From: CAZDXJ01 sp964509475
GTDB lineage: Bacteria; Pseudomonadota; Gammaproteobacteria; Methylococcales; Methylomonadaceae
Length of the DNA: 30,485 bases
Direction: 5' to 3'
Assembly: GCA_964509475.1 (NCBI GenBank)
Contig: CAZDXJ010000026.1
Coordinates: forward strand, 1 to 30,485
Shown: positions 8,167 to 16,282 of the stretch, piece by piece
Position numbering within the stretch: the stretch's first letter is position 1
Layout of the letters: the number at the start of each line of letters is the position of its first letter
Notes under the pieces: generated by a model
Seen by the model: only the letters and a program-made list of their open reading frames with translations
Told to the model about the DNA's origin: nothing
The model's database searches: none
Position numbers and translations under genes: made by a program

Positions 8167-8450
8167 CAGACGCTCTGAAACCGGTCATTATCTATATACT
8201 CGGTAAAGAATACAAAATTGCCTGCCCACCGGAAGAACGTAATGATTTGATGAACAATGCGCAAATCCTGGACGAGCAGATGCGCAAAATCCAGGATGCG
8301 GGCAAGGTGATTGGCGCCGACAGGATCGCCGTATTGGCCGCCTTGAACCTGGCTCATGAACTCAGCCAACTGCAAAAACAAAACGCGGATTGGCAACGGC
8401 AGGTAGACAGACTCAGACACAAAATAGACGATATGCTGCAATCGGCTTGA
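8163..8450 (+). CDS. zapA: Cell division protein ZapA
   Basis: 95 residues, slightly shorter than E. coli ZapA (109). The N-terminal globular part has VIIYILGKEYKIACPPEERNDL, where the family has a bulky beta strand followed by the CPxxERxxL motif. The C-terminal helix (ADRIAVLAALNLAHELSQLQ and QVDRLRHKIDDML) forms the coiled-coil dimer. ZapA binds and bundles FtsZ at midcell. It is followed after about 60 bases by 6S RNA, the arrangement known from E. coli, where zapA and ssrS are adjacent. Confidence 0.93.
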   Translation: MTDALKPVIIYILGKEYKIACPPEERNDLMNNAQILDEQMRKIQDAGKVIGADRIAVLAALNLAHELSQLQKQNADWQRQVDRLRHKIDDMLQSA

Positions 8451-8504
8451 GCGGTTATCACCCTGTACAATACCTATTGCAGCTTGTACCCAAACCCCGT
8501 AAAC

Positions 8505-8692
8505 TATAGTTCTATCTCCTGCGGCGTGCGAAACATTCTGGGTTTTTCCTGGACCTGTATTTACCCCGGGAGCCAGCCCCGGCATTGGTGAGCATGTCCG
8601 TTTTACGGAAAGCCTTATTTGTCGGTCAGGCACCCACTTGAACCGCTGGTTCAAGGACAAAAGTCTGTTACGGCGCAGGCGGGAGGTACTCT
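8505..8692 (+). ncRNA. ssrS: 6S RNA
   Basis: The stretch 8580-8690 closely follows E. coli 6S RNA: GGTGAGCATGTCCG, then GGAAAGCCTTAT, CACTTGAACC, GGTTCAAGG and the purine-rich 3' strand. The terminal stem can be drawn as TATCTCC (8513-8519) pairing with GGAGGTA (8682-8688), giving about 180-190 nt, the usual size. 6S RNA mimics an open promoter and sequesters sigma-70 RNA polymerase in stationary phase. Exact ends are uncertain. A possible promoter is TTGTAC (8484-8489) with TATAGT (8505-8510). Position directly after zapA agrees with the conserved locus. Confidence 0.9.
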
Positions 8693-8707
8693 TCCTGTAT
8701 TACAGGA
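8693..8707. terminator. Short stem between convergent 6S RNA and lnt
   Basis: TCCTG-TATTA-CAGGA is followed on the plus strand by CTTTTACT and on the minus strand by AGGAAGAG. It separates the 6S RNA gene from the convergent lnt stop. The T-run is only four bases, so termination strength is doubtful. Confidence 0.4.
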
Positions 8708-8710
8708 CTT

Positions 8711-10252
8711 TTACTCACGATTGCCATTGAACACTTCCTGCATCCTTCGCTTTTTTACATATCGCCATTTGGCAACCGGGCCGGATAACAATAAACCGCA
8801 TCCGACAACCGCCAAAAATAACATGACCGGATAATCACCCAATCGGGTATAAGGTGTCAAACCCGACATTGGAATGATTTGCCCGGTCAATGTGGCGACC
8901 GTAAACAAAGGCGCTTGCTGGATTATTCTGCCATCCGGTCCGACAATAGCGGTCAAACCGTTATTGGTGGCACGCAACAAATAACGCTGGGTCTCCAATG
9001 CCCTCATTCTGGCCATCTGCATGTGTTGATAAGGTTCATGGCTGCGGCCAAACCAACCGTCATTGGTCACATTGACCAAATAAGCCGCATTGGCCAAACG
9101 GAAGGCGTTTTCTTCACCAAAGGCATCTTCATAACAAATGGACGGGGCGAACGCATAACCACCGGCTTCAAGCGTTGCCTGATTGCTGTCTCCGGCTGTA
9201 AACTGGCCGACCGGCATAAAATTCAATGAACGCATGAATTCCGTGAAAAAAGAGGGCAGCGGTAAATATTCACCAAAGGGGAGCAAATGTATTTTGTTAT
9301 AAACACCGTACTGTCGACCAAAGGTCATCACAGTATTGAATTTCTCTCCCTGCCTGTTTTTCACCGGCAGACTGAGCACCAGATCGGTTGCCTGTTGCCG
9401 TGCCTCCCGCTCCAGGGGCAGCAAATAATCTTGTTTGACCTGATGATAAAAGGCCGGAATTGCCGACTCCGGCCAGATGATAACTTGTGAATCCCAATGT
9501 TGCCGCGTTTTATCACGGTACAATTGCAAAATAGCCTGGCGGTATTGCGGTTGCCATTTTTTATCCTGGGCAACATTACCCTGAATCAAAGTGACCTGGA
9601 TAGGCTCACCCGCCGGCTGCACCCAGTTTATCGAACGCAGCTGATCACCAATCAGCCATGCCGGCAATAACAGGGCCAGCCCGAGCCACAACCACCGGCC
9701 TCGTTCCATCAGGCCTGCATGAAGCAGCGATGCCGACAAAGCCACCAGCCAGCCCGTCGCATAAGCACCCAATACCGGAATATAACCCGCCAAAGGCCCA
9801 TCCAGTTGACTGTAAGCCAGTTGGAACAAAGGAAAACCGTTGAATACGACATTACCACGCAAATATTCGATGAATATCCAGATAACGGGGGCCAGAATAA
9901 CACGTAAAGCCGGTGTGCACGTGCGCCGGCTGACCGCTGTCAGATAAGCCGCCAATGCCGGAAACAAAGCCCAGAAGGAAGCAAACAACAAGGTCAACAC
10001 TATCGACAAGAAAACTCCGGCGCCCCCAAAGTCATGGATACTGATATAAACCCAGGAAAGTCCCGTACCAAACAAGCCCAGGCCGAACAGAAAACCGCGC
10101 CACGCCGCCCGCAATGGCGTAACGCCTTGCCAGCAAAAAAACAAGACGGCGAGAGACCCGATTGCCATCAGGCTGTAGTCATAGGGAGCAAAAGCCAAAA
10201 GCATTGCCCCGCCTGCCAAAAAGGCAATAAATTCCCAAATCTTATTCTTCAT
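8711..10252 (-). CDS. lnt: Apolipoprotein N-acyltransferase
   Basis: 513 residues, matching E. coli Lnt (512). The N-terminal half (residues 1-205) holds about six to seven membrane helices. The C-terminal half is a periplasmic nitrilase-type (CN hydrolase) domain with the catalytic triad in place: E262 (IIWPESAIP), K320 (VYNKIHLLPFGEYLPLP) and C373 (SICYEDAFGE). Lnt adds the third acyl chain to the N-terminal cysteine of lipoproteins, the last step after Lgt (also in this window) and LspA. No ybeX/corC lies upstream, unlike in E. coli; instead a hicAB pair precedes it after a hairpin spacer. Confidence 0.95.
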   Translation of the reverse strand: MKNKIWEFIAFLAGGAMLLAFAPYDYSLMAIGSLAVLFFCWQGVTPLRAAWRGFLFGLGLFGTGLSWVYISIHDFGGAGVFLSIVLTLLFASFWALFPALAAYLTAVSRRTCTPALRVILAPVIWIFIEYLRGNVVFNGFPLFQLAYSQLDGPLAGYIPVLGAYATGWLVALSASLLHAGLMERGRWLWLGLALLLPAWLIGDQLRSINWVQPAGEPIQVTLIQGNVAQDKKWQPQYRQAILQLYRDKTRQHWDSQVIIWPESAIPAFYHQVKQDYLLPLEREARQQATDLVLSLPVKNRQGEKFNTVMTFGRQYGVYNKIHLLPFGEYLPLPSFFTEFMRSLNFMPVGQFTAGDSNQATLEAGGYAFAPSICYEDAFGEENAFRLANAAYLVNVTNDGWFGRSHEPYQHMQMARMRALETQRYLLRATNNGLTAIVGPDGRIIQQAPLFTVATLTGQIIPMSGLTPYTRLGDYPVMLFLAVVGCGLLLSGPVAKWRYVKKRRMQEVFNGNRE

Positions 10253-10282
10253 TAACTACCAGAGATCGACTAAGATTACATT

Positions 10283-10307
10283 CTGCCCGAAGCGTAGCGT
10301 AGGGCAG
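10283..10307. repeat. REP-like palindrome in the lnt-hicB spacer
   Basis: CTGCCC (10283-10288) and GGGCAG (10302-10307) enclose GAAGCGTAGCGTA, which is itself partly self-complementary (GC...GC). Short palindromes with an AAGCGTAGCGT core are common dispersed repeats in bacterial genomes. There is no T-run, so it is unlikely to be a simple terminator of hicAB. Confidence 0.45.
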
Positions 10308-10324
10308 CCAGGTGCAGCGACTGG

Positions 10325-10537
10325 TTATGCGGCAACCTCAATGTATTCTACATAACTCTTTGGTTGCGGTATTTCTTCACCATCTTGCTTCATGTCTTCA
10401 ATATGAAATTCGATTGCCTCCCGAATTTGTTCTTCAACCTCTTCAATTGTGGAGCCGGTAGCTACACAACCCGGAAGGTCAGGAACAAATGCAGAGAAGT
10501 TTGATTCTGCCTTTTCGATCACAACTGCATATTTCAT
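10325..10537 (-). CDS. hicB: HicB-type antitoxin, short form
   Basis: 70 residues. The N-terminal ferredoxin-like HicB domain is clear: MKYAVVIEKAESNFSAFVPD, then LPGCVATGSTIEEVEEQIREA and IEFHIEDMKQDGEEIPQP. It should bind and neutralise the HicA RNase. There is no C-terminal HTH or ribbon-helix-helix domain, which longer HicB proteins use to repress their own promoter, so autoregulation here would need another factor or a cryptic DNA-binding surface. It lies 7 bases after hicA, in the same transcript. Confidence 0.9.
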   Translation of the reverse strand: MKYAVVIEKAESNFSAFVPDLPGCVATGSTIEEVEEQIREAIEFHIEDMKQDGEEIPQPKSYVEYIEVAA

Positions 10538-10544
10538 AGGATAT

Positions 10545-10730
10545 TTACCTCCAACCCGCCTGTTTATAGATGCTGTTCAATGTTCCGGGCGCTAAATCAT
10601 CACTTGGTTTACCAGGAACAGTGACACGCCCGGGTTTGCTTGCGTGTTTGAACTGACGATGGCTACCGCGCATAGCATGCAAATACCAGCCATCATCTTG
10701 CAGCTTGCGGAGAAGCTCAGAGACTTTCAT
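10545..10730 (-). CDS. hicA: HicA-type mRNA interferase toxin
   Basis: 61 residues of the double-stranded-RNA-binding-like HicA fold: MKVSELLRKLQDDGWYLHAM, then RGSHRQFKH and VTVPGKPSDDLAPGTLNSIYKQAG. The catalytic histidine is H24 in GSHRQF. HicA cleaves mRNA when HicB is degraded. The order hicA then hicB is typical. A weak promoter candidate lies on the minus strand about 100 bases upstream (TTGTTC at 10860-10855, TATATT at 10839-10834, 15-base spacer). Apparently complete and probably functional. Confidence 0.9.
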   Translation of the reverse strand: MKVSELLRKLQDDGWYLHAMRGSHRQFKHASKPGRVTVPGKPSDDLAPGTLNSIYKQAGWR

Positions 10731-10900
10731 TCAAAATTGCTGTCTTTGAGTATTGTCTAGATGATGTCCAGTTGTGTCATTTATTCTCCGTTTTGTTTAC
10801 TTTTTGTTGGTCTGGCACGATGGTTGGCTTGCAAATATAACATTTATTATCCAAGAACAAGAGACTGCAAGATTTACCCAACAAGCCGATAAGTGCCGGA

Positions 10901-11212
10901 TTATTTTCTGACACTGTGATCCAGGACATATTGACTGAGTTGCTTCAGTTTATCGCCTTTAATGTTTGGAAACTTGGGCATGGTAAAGCCGCCATTGGTA
11001 ATTTTTTTCGAAACATAAGCAATATTGGCATTTTCCTGGGAAAGCTCGTAAAACATATCGATCGGCTGATCCGGTAAAGGTTCATGACACTCCGAACACG
11101 CTGCCTGAAACATTTGTTGGCCATCAGTCTCCTGTGGTGGTGAATAATCATTGGAACAGGCAGACAGTAACAAACCGGTGCTGATCATGGATAAAGCTGT
11201 TTTGTATTTCAT
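10901..11212 (-). CDS. Small lipoprotein c-type cytochrome
   Basis: 103 residues. A signal peptide ends in a lipobox (LLSAC, cysteine 19), so the mature protein should be lipid-anchored on the outside of a membrane. One heme-binding CSECH motif lies at residues 39-43; Met78 in FTMPKFPNI is the likely second heme ligand, as in monoheme class I cytochromes. The start has a strong Shine-Dalgarno AAGGAG (11224-11219) that overlaps the end of pyrC', and its ATG is one base past the pyrC' stop, so it is the last gene of the pyr transcript. Its redox partner is unknown. It would be processed by Lgt and Lnt, both encoded nearby. Confidence 0.85.
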   Translation of the reverse strand: MKYKTALSMISTGLLLSACSNDYSPPQETDGQQMFQAACSECHEPLPDQPIDMFYELSQENANIAYVSKKITNGGFTMPKFPNIKGDKLKQLSQYVLDHSVRK

Positions 11213-11213
11213 T

Positions 11214-12500
11214 TTATACTCCTTGGGCAGAAAAAATAATTTTACCGGATTGCAGGGTATGGGTAACCTGACCTGTCATTTGTTGCCCCCAAAAAGGCGT
11301 GTTCTGTCCCCGGCTTAACCAGTTATGCCGGTCGATACGCCAGTTTCCATGCGGATCAAAAATACATATATCGGCAGGACTGCCCGGCTTTAAACTCCCC
11401 TGCGACAGTCCAAAAACCGATGCCGGACAAGAACTGATCAGCTGCAATCCCCGGGACAGGCTCAAAACATTTTCAGTAACCAGGCGCAACATCAGCGGTA
11501 ACACAGTTTCCAAAGCGGAAATCCCCGCTTCGGTCTCCGGAAAAGCCCCCAACTTGGCATCAATATCATGCGGTTGATGGGCGCTGCATATCGCATCGAT
11601 AACGCCTTCCCGAACCGCAAGCCGCAATGCCTGCCGATCCTCGGCGCTACGCAAGGGTGGATTGACATGATAGGCACTATCAAACGGAATCATATCCTGT
11701 TCACACAAATGCAATTGGTGCATGGCGACATCGGCGCTGACAGGCAAACCGCCGTCTTTTGCCTGACGCAGCAGTTCAACCGAACGCGCCGAGCTGATTT
11801 GACTGAAATGCACCCGGCAGCCGTTTTTACGCACCAGCTCCAGACATTGCGCCAAAGCAATGGTTTCCGCCGTTTCAGGAATACAGGGCAAACCATAATG
11901 TGCCGCCATGACACCATCATGAACACAGCCCTGATAACTCAGTGAATATTCCTGAGGCTGGTAAACCAATAACAGATCATGAGTTGCCGCGTATTGCATG
12001 GCACGGTGCAGCACCAACAGACTGTTTAGCGGATATTGCGCATTGCTGACCGCAAGACAGCCCGCCTGCCGTAAACTGAACATGGCGCTGAGTTCAGCAC
12101 CTTGCAAACCCTGCGTCAATGCACCAATGGGATAAACTTGCCGGAAACCGGCCTGTCTGGCCTTGTCCCGGATTAATTCCACAACCGCCATCGTATCGAC
12201 AACCGGCCGGGTATCCGGTGGCACACATAAACGGGTCATACCGGCCCGGGCCGCCGCCCGGGTTTCACTTTTGATGTCCGCCTTGCGGGTATAACCCGGT
12301 TCGCACAAGCGCGCATTGAGATCAACAAATCCCGGACAAACAACACAGCCGCTTGCATCGATTTCAATATCGGCTGTGTAGCTTTCCGGCGCCTGCGCCA
12401 AGCCAGCAATATGACCTTCGGCAATGTACAAATCGCTGATTTGATCAAACGCGCCATCGGGATCGATGATCCGGCCCTGGCTGATTTTTATCCGTGCCAT
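11214..12500 (-). CDS. pyrC': Dihydroorotase-like subunit PyrC' (probably non-catalytic)
   Basis: 428 residues of the amidohydrolase/dihydroorotase family. The N-terminal metal site that should read DxHxH is D60-L-N62-A-R64 (CPGFVDLNARLCEPG), so both zinc-binding histidines are lost. The usual DHAPH near the C-terminus reads SAHQPHD, losing the catalytic aspartate. This is the pattern of the inactive PyrC' (PyrX) that Pseudomonas needs to assemble its aspartate transcarbamoylase dodecamer. It follows pyrB with a 13-base overlap. The inference is that it is a structural partner of PyrB, and a real dihydroorotase must be encoded elsewhere. Confidence 0.88.
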   Translation of the reverse strand: MARIKISQGRIIDPDGAFDQISDLYIAEGHIAGLAQAPESYTADIEIDASGCVVCPGFVDLNARLCEPGYTRKADIKSETRAAARAGMTRLCVPPDTRPVVDTMAVVELIRDKARQAGFRQVYPIGALTQGLQGAELSAMFSLRQAGCLAVSNAQYPLNSLLVLHRAMQYAATHDLLLVYQPQEYSLSYQGCVHDGVMAAHYGLPCIPETAETIALAQCLELVRKNGCRVHFSQISSARSVELLRQAKDGGLPVSADVAMHQLHLCEQDMIPFDSAYHVNPPLRSAEDRQALRLAVREGVIDAICSAHQPHDIDAKLGAFPETEAGISALETVLPLMLRLVTENVLSLSRGLQLISSCPASVFGLSQGSLKPGSPADICIFDPHGNWRIDRHNWLSRGQNTPFWGQQMTGQVTHTLQSGKIIFSAQGV

Positions 12501-13459
12501 ACCCCACCTCCTTGAATGGGCATGACCATACTCATAATAGCCATCCGCACAGCGATGCCATTACGCACCTGTTGCAAAATGACCGACTGGTCGCCATCGG
12601 CAACATCGGAAGCGATTTCCACCCCGCGATTGATAGGCCCTGGATGCATGACAATGGCATCTCGATTGGCGAAAGCCAGTTTTTCCCGGGTCAAACCAAA
12701 GCATTTAAAATATTCATTTTCGCTGGGCAACAAGGCGCTGCTCATACGTTCTTTTTGCAAACGTAACATGATAATGACATCGATACCGCGCAGGCCGGAT
12801 TCAAGACTATGGTAAACATCGACGTTCAATGTTTGCACATGATCCGGCAGCAATGTTTTCGGTGCGATAACCCGCACTTCAGCAACACCCAGCGTATTCA
12901 ACGCCAGAATTTGTGAACGGGCCACACGTGAATGCAGTATATCGCCGACGATAGCCACACGCAGACCGGAAAAATCTTTTTTCAAGCGATATATCGTATA
13001 CATATCCAGCATGGCCTGGGTTGGATGTGCATGCTGGCCATCACCGGCATTGATAACGCTGATATGAGAGGGTACGTTTTGGGCGATGAAATGGGCAGCA
13101 CCACTCAAAGCATGGCGGACGACAAACAAATCGACCTGCATCGCTTCCAGATTGCGTATAGTATCGAGCAGACTTTCACCTTTTGCGGTCGCCGAGGTGG
13201 CAATGTTCAGGTTAAGCACATCGGCGGACAAACGGGTTGCCGCCAATTCAAATGTGGTGCGGGTGCGGGTACTGTTTTCAAAAAACAGATTGACAATGGT
13301 CTTGCCCCGCAAAATCGGCAATTTTTTCACCTGCCGATCGGCTGTTCTGGCATAAGATTCTGCCGTTTGCAGAATTTCAGTCAATAGCACACGGGGCAGG
13401 CCCTCAAGGGTCAAAAAATGTCTCAGCCTGCCGTTTGCATCAAGTTGCAATGTCTCCAT
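12488..13459 (-). CDS. pyrB: Aspartate carbamoyltransferase catalytic subunit
   Basis: 323 residues. The carbamoyl-phosphate loop is FENSTRTRTTFELAA near residue 60. HPTQAMLDMYTIYRL near residue 147 and HPGPINRGVEI near residue 277 are family hallmarks of the ATCase aspartate domain. It condenses carbamoyl phosphate with aspartate in the first committed step of pyrimidine synthesis. It starts 9 bases after the pyrR stop and overlaps pyrC' by 13 bases. The PyrB-PyrC' pairing indicates a class A ATCase rather than the E. coli PyrBI type, and no pyrI is present. Confidence 0.95.
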   Translation of the reverse strand: METLQLDANGRLRHFLTLEGLPRVLLTEILQTAESYARTADRQVKKLPILRGKTIVNLFFENSTRTRTTFELAATRLSADVLNLNIATSATAKGESLLDTIRNLEAMQVDLFVVRHALSGAAHFIAQNVPSHISVINAGDGQHAHPTQAMLDMYTIYRLKKDFSGLRVAIVGDILHSRVARSQILALNTLGVAEVRVIAPKTLLPDHVQTLNVDVYHSLESGLRGIDVIIMLRLQKERMSSALLPSENEYFKCFGLTREKLAFANRDAIVMHPGPINRGVEIASDVADGDQSVILQQVRNGIAVRMAIMSMVMPIQGGGVWHG

Positions 13460-13468
13460 AACCCGCTT

Positions 13469-13987
13469 TCATGCCGCTTCATTCACATTTTCAACCTGAA
13501 TAGCCAATGGCTCAGGACCGGTCAATTTTATGCGCTGGCCGGGTAACAGCGACAACGTGGCGCCGACACAATCCGGTTTTAAAGGTATTTGCCTGCCATC
13601 TCTTTCCAATAACACACCCAATACGATATTTCGGGGCCGGCCATAGTCGAAAATTTCATTCAAAGCCGCGCGCACCGTGCGGCCCGTATAAAAAACATCA
13701 TCAATCAAAATGATATCGCGGTTTTCGGTATGCGTCGGCAGGTGACTGGGCTTTACTTTCGGATTGACGCCTATATGTGAAAAATCATCCCGATAAAACG
13801 AGATATCCAGCACCCCCAAGGGCTCCTGAACAGGCAAGCGTCGATGCAACTGTCTTGCAATCCACACGCCTCCGGTATGAATGCCGATCATGACCGGATT
13901 TTCAAGCTGGCGCTGTTGTATTTCCTCAAGCAGTTCAGCTTCCAGGTGATCAATCAGCTGCATCGGATCGGGTAAATTATTGTTCAT
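13469..13987 (-). CDS. pyrR: PyrR bifunctional pyr operon regulator / uracil phosphoribosyltransferase-like protein
   Basis: 172 residues with the PRPP-binding motif IILIDDVFYTGRTVRAALNEI near residue 91. In Bacillus PyrR binds pyr mRNA and converts uracil to UMP; in Pseudomonas the homologue regulates the pyr genes without clear attenuation. No attenuator-like stem pair was seen between pyrR and pyrB, which are only 9 bases apart. It lies 3 bases after the ruvX stop. Confidence 0.92.
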   Translation of the reverse strand: MNNNLPDPMQLIDHLEAELLEEIQQRQLENPVMIGIHTGGVWIARQLHRRLPVQEPLGVLDISFYRDDFSHIGVNPKVKPSHLPTHTENRDIILIDDVFYTGRTVRAALNEIFDYGRPRNIVLGVLLERDGRQIPLKPDCVGATLSLLPGQRIKLTGPEPLAIQVENVNEAA

Positions 13988-13990
13988 TGT

Positions 13991-14443
13991 TCAAGTTTGC
14001 ATATTGAGCCAGGTTTGTAAAATCAATAAAGCCGCCAGTTGATCCTGTACGGCCCAAAGTTTTTTTGCATTGACATGCAGATCATCGTAGAGCAGTTGCC
14101 TGGCCTCGAATGTGGTCAGGGTTTCATCGACCTGATGTACCGGAATCCGGTAACGCCCGTGCAGTTGCCGGGCAAATTTTAGCATACGTGGCGTTATCGG
14201 GTTGTCTTTACCGTCGGCTTGCCGGGATACTCCGACAACCAGACCTTTCGGCTGCCATTCCGTTATAATCCGGCTTATCGCCTGCCAATCCGGTTTTTCC
14301 CGGATACACGGCAGGGTTTGCAAGGGACTCGCCGTTTTGGTACTGGCATGGCCTACGGCGATGCCTATTTTTTTGTTGCCAAAGTCAAAACCGAGATAGG
14401 TGTCATTGCTGGTAAAAGCCAATAGTGGATCGCTATCAGCCAT
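13991..14443 (-). CDS. ruvX: Putative pre-16S rRNA nuclease / Holliday junction resolvase-like YqgF
   Basis: 150 residues of the RNase H-like YqgF fold. GFDFGNKKIGIAVG near residue 18 holds the first catalytic aspartate, WQPKGLVVGVSRQADGKDNP the second strand with its acidic neighbourhood, and VDETLTTFEARQLL the third site. Known to act in 16S rRNA 5' maturation. The start overlaps the algH stop by 8 bases. The order algH-ruvX-pyrR-pyrB-pyrC' is the Pseudomonas arrangement. The N-terminus is about ten residues longer than usual, so a later start is possible but no better ATG is seen. Confidence 0.92.
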   Translation of the reverse strand: MADSDPLLAFTSNDTYLGFDFGNKKIGIAVGHASTKTASPLQTLPCIREKPDWQAISRIITEWQPKGLVVGVSRQADGKDNPITPRMLKFARQLHGRYRIPVHQVDETLTTFEARQLLYDDLHVNAKKLWAVQDQLAALLILQTWLNMQT

Positions 14444-14999
14444 GACCGGCGGGCGCTGTCATTCGGTTGATATCCACACCCAGTTGACTGGCGGCTTGGT
14501 TCCAGCGATGCAAAGCAGGCGCATCAAATAAAATATTGTCGGTACAAGGTGTATTCAACCAGGCATTGTCGATGATTTCCCGCTCCAGCTGACCTTTACC
14601 CCAACCGGCATAACCCAGCGCAACCAACACTTTTTCCGGCCCCTTGCCTTCCGCCAGGGCTTCAAGTATATCCCGGGATGTGGTCAGCGCAACGCTGTCG
14701 GAAATGATCAATGTCGAGTCCCAACGGCTGTTCGGTGAATGGATGACAAAGCCGCGTTCCGGCTGCACCGGGCCGCCATAATAAATGGGTAATTCAGCCA
14801 TCGCCTTGTTTTTGACGGTAATGTCCATTTGTTTGAAAATATCACCCAGATACATTTCCACCGGTCGGTTGATAACGATACCCAATGCCCCTTCATCATC
14901 ATGCTGACACAGATAGGTCACGGTATGAGAAAAATTCGGATCGCCCAAATTAGGCATGGCAACGAGAAACTGGTTGTTCAAATAAGTTGTCGTAATCAT
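14436..14999 (-). CDS. algH: UPF0301 family protein YqgE / AlgH
   Basis: 187 residues, the normal length. Family features are LVAMPNLGDPNFSHTVTYLC near residue 12, EGALGIVINRP near residue 36, YYGGPVQPERGFVIH near residue 73 and GYAGWGKGQLEREI near residue 129. The biochemical function is unknown; the name AlgH comes from a proposed role in alginate regulation in Pseudomonas aeruginosa. It lies 48 bases after the tonB stop and overlaps ruvX. Confidence 0.93.
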   Translation of the reverse strand: MITTTYLNNQFLVAMPNLGDPNFSHTVTYLCQHDDEGALGIVINRPVEMYLGDIFKQMDITVKNKAMAELPIYYGGPVQPERGFVIHSPNSRWDSTLIISDSVALTTSRDILEALAEGKGPEKVLVALGYAGWGKGQLEREIIDNAWLNTPCTDNILFDAPALHRWNQAASQLGVDINRMTAPAGHG

Positions 15000-15047
15000 G
15001 GCAGGTTCCTGTCGTTTATAGCGAACGAAACGGCGGCTAACCCAGGG

Positions 15048-15944
15048 TTAATTCGCCGACATACCGGATTCATCTGAAAACTCCCAAACCCGGGTGATAA
15101 CCAATACATCCAACTCTTTACGTAAGACTTCAGGTAATGGCGCAAAAGGCGCGCTCATGCGTACAATGCGTTTTGCCGCATCATCAAGCAGCTTATATCC
15201 CGATGACTTGCTGATACGTATACTGTAAATACGGCCATCGTGACGTATACCGACATCCATCGTCAACTTTCCGGTAAGATGTTTCTGCCGGGCCGTTTCA
15301 GGGTAATTCATATTACCGGTTTTTTCCACTTTGCGCTGCCAATCTTCCATATATTGCGCTGCCAAAAATTTGTGTGTGCTCACTGAATTGATAAATTTTA
15401 TCCGGCTTTGTTCCGTGCTCGGTTTTTTGTAACGAACTTCAGCACCCAGCTGCGCCAATTGTCTGGCCAACCTATCGGGCGTCAACCTGGGACGCTGCGG
15501 CTTGGTTGTTTCCTTGGGTGTTTTTTTTGCCCTATTGATTTTTGTATTGGCATGCACCTGAGTAACAACCTTTTTGACGGGATTGGGCTTTTTTAACGAA
15601 CTCGCAAGCTTTCCCGGTTTTTGCACCCGTTTACCTGCCAGACCCAGGCTTGCAATCGATTGGGCCGGAGACTTGTGTTCGGTTGTTTTTGCACCCGCGG
15701 CCCGCTGATTTTCCTGAGCTAAAAAGCGTGCCTTATCCGGTGCTTTTTGTGCGGGCATATTGGCAATGGTTACCGAAATGGTTTTATGGGTTTTATCCGT
15801 TTTCGGAACTGAAAAATGAATACCGATGATCAATATGACATGAACGATAACAGCGACGAAAAGCGCGGCCAAGAAAGCATCACTCGCAGGTGCAGGCGGC
15901 TTGGAAAATGAAACATCAGCATTCATACAAAATTTAGTAGTCAT
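15048..15944 (-). CDS. tonB: TonB-like energy transducer
   Basis: 298 residues. A short cytoplasmic N-terminus is followed by one membrane helix (about residues 24-44, LAALFVAVIVHVILIIGIHF). A long lysine- and proline-rich periplasmic linker follows to about residue 175. The C-terminal TonB domain (about 200-292) contains YPETARQKHLTGKLTMDVGI, ISKSSGYKLLDDAAKRIV and a final APFAPLPE. It transmits ExbBD energy to outer-membrane receptors. No exbB or exbD lies next to it. In Pseudomonas a tonB homologue sits at this place between gshB and yqgE; here gshB is absent and the region upstream is a spacer. Confidence 0.88.
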   Translation of the reverse strand: MTTKFCMNADVSFSKPPAPASDAFLAALFVAVIVHVILIIGIHFSVPKTDKTHKTISVTIANMPAQKAPDKARFLAQENQRAAGAKTTEHKSPAQSIASLGLAGKRVQKPGKLASSLKKPNPVKKVVTQVHANTKINRAKKTPKETTKPQRPRLTPDRLARQLAQLGAEVRYKKPSTEQSRIKFINSVSTHKFLAAQYMEDWQRKVEKTGNMNYPETARQKHLTGKLTMDVGIRHDGRIYSIRISKSSGYKLLDDAAKRIVRMSAPFAPLPEVLRKELDVLVITRVWEFSDESGMSAN

Positions 15945-16282
15945 TCAGATTAAAACTTATGCATTGACAAACAGCAACATAAAAAATCCAACCCACGCAT
16001 CGATAAAACGGATATTTTATTTGTTAATGCGGACTCCCAAAGCGAGCGGCCACTCGATCGCCGCACGGAATCATAAAAAATATTTTTTAAATCAAAATGT
16101 TACAATAAGACAAATAATTTTATACGTTTTAACTGTACACCAGATTGAATATAATTTCCAGGCTCTGAAGCTCGCATTTGCATCGAATCCAGAACGCCTG
16201 CCGCCAATGAAACACGGGAATTATTTGAAAACCTTTGTTTCAAAGACAATATCATCCAAATTTAACAACCAGGGCTTTTCCT
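15945..16282. other. AT-rich gene-free spacer between tonB and the divergent unknown gene
   Basis: 338 bases with divergent genes on both sides, so it should hold both promoters. A good -10 for the plus strand is listed separately. For tonB only weak hexamers are visible. No repeat or RNA gene was recognised. Confidence 0.5.
16128..16155 (+). promoter_or_regulatory. Putative sigma-70 promoter of the unknown plus-strand gene
   Basis: TATAAT at 16150-16155 is a perfect -10, with TTTAAC at 16128-16133 as a weak -35 and a 16-base spacer. Transcription would start about 120 bases before the proposed GTG start at 16283. Confidence 0.4.

Noticed and set aside
8037..8660. 207-codon minus-strand open frame
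   Set aside because: Antisense to the zapB-like gene, zapA and 6S RNA, all of which are well supported.
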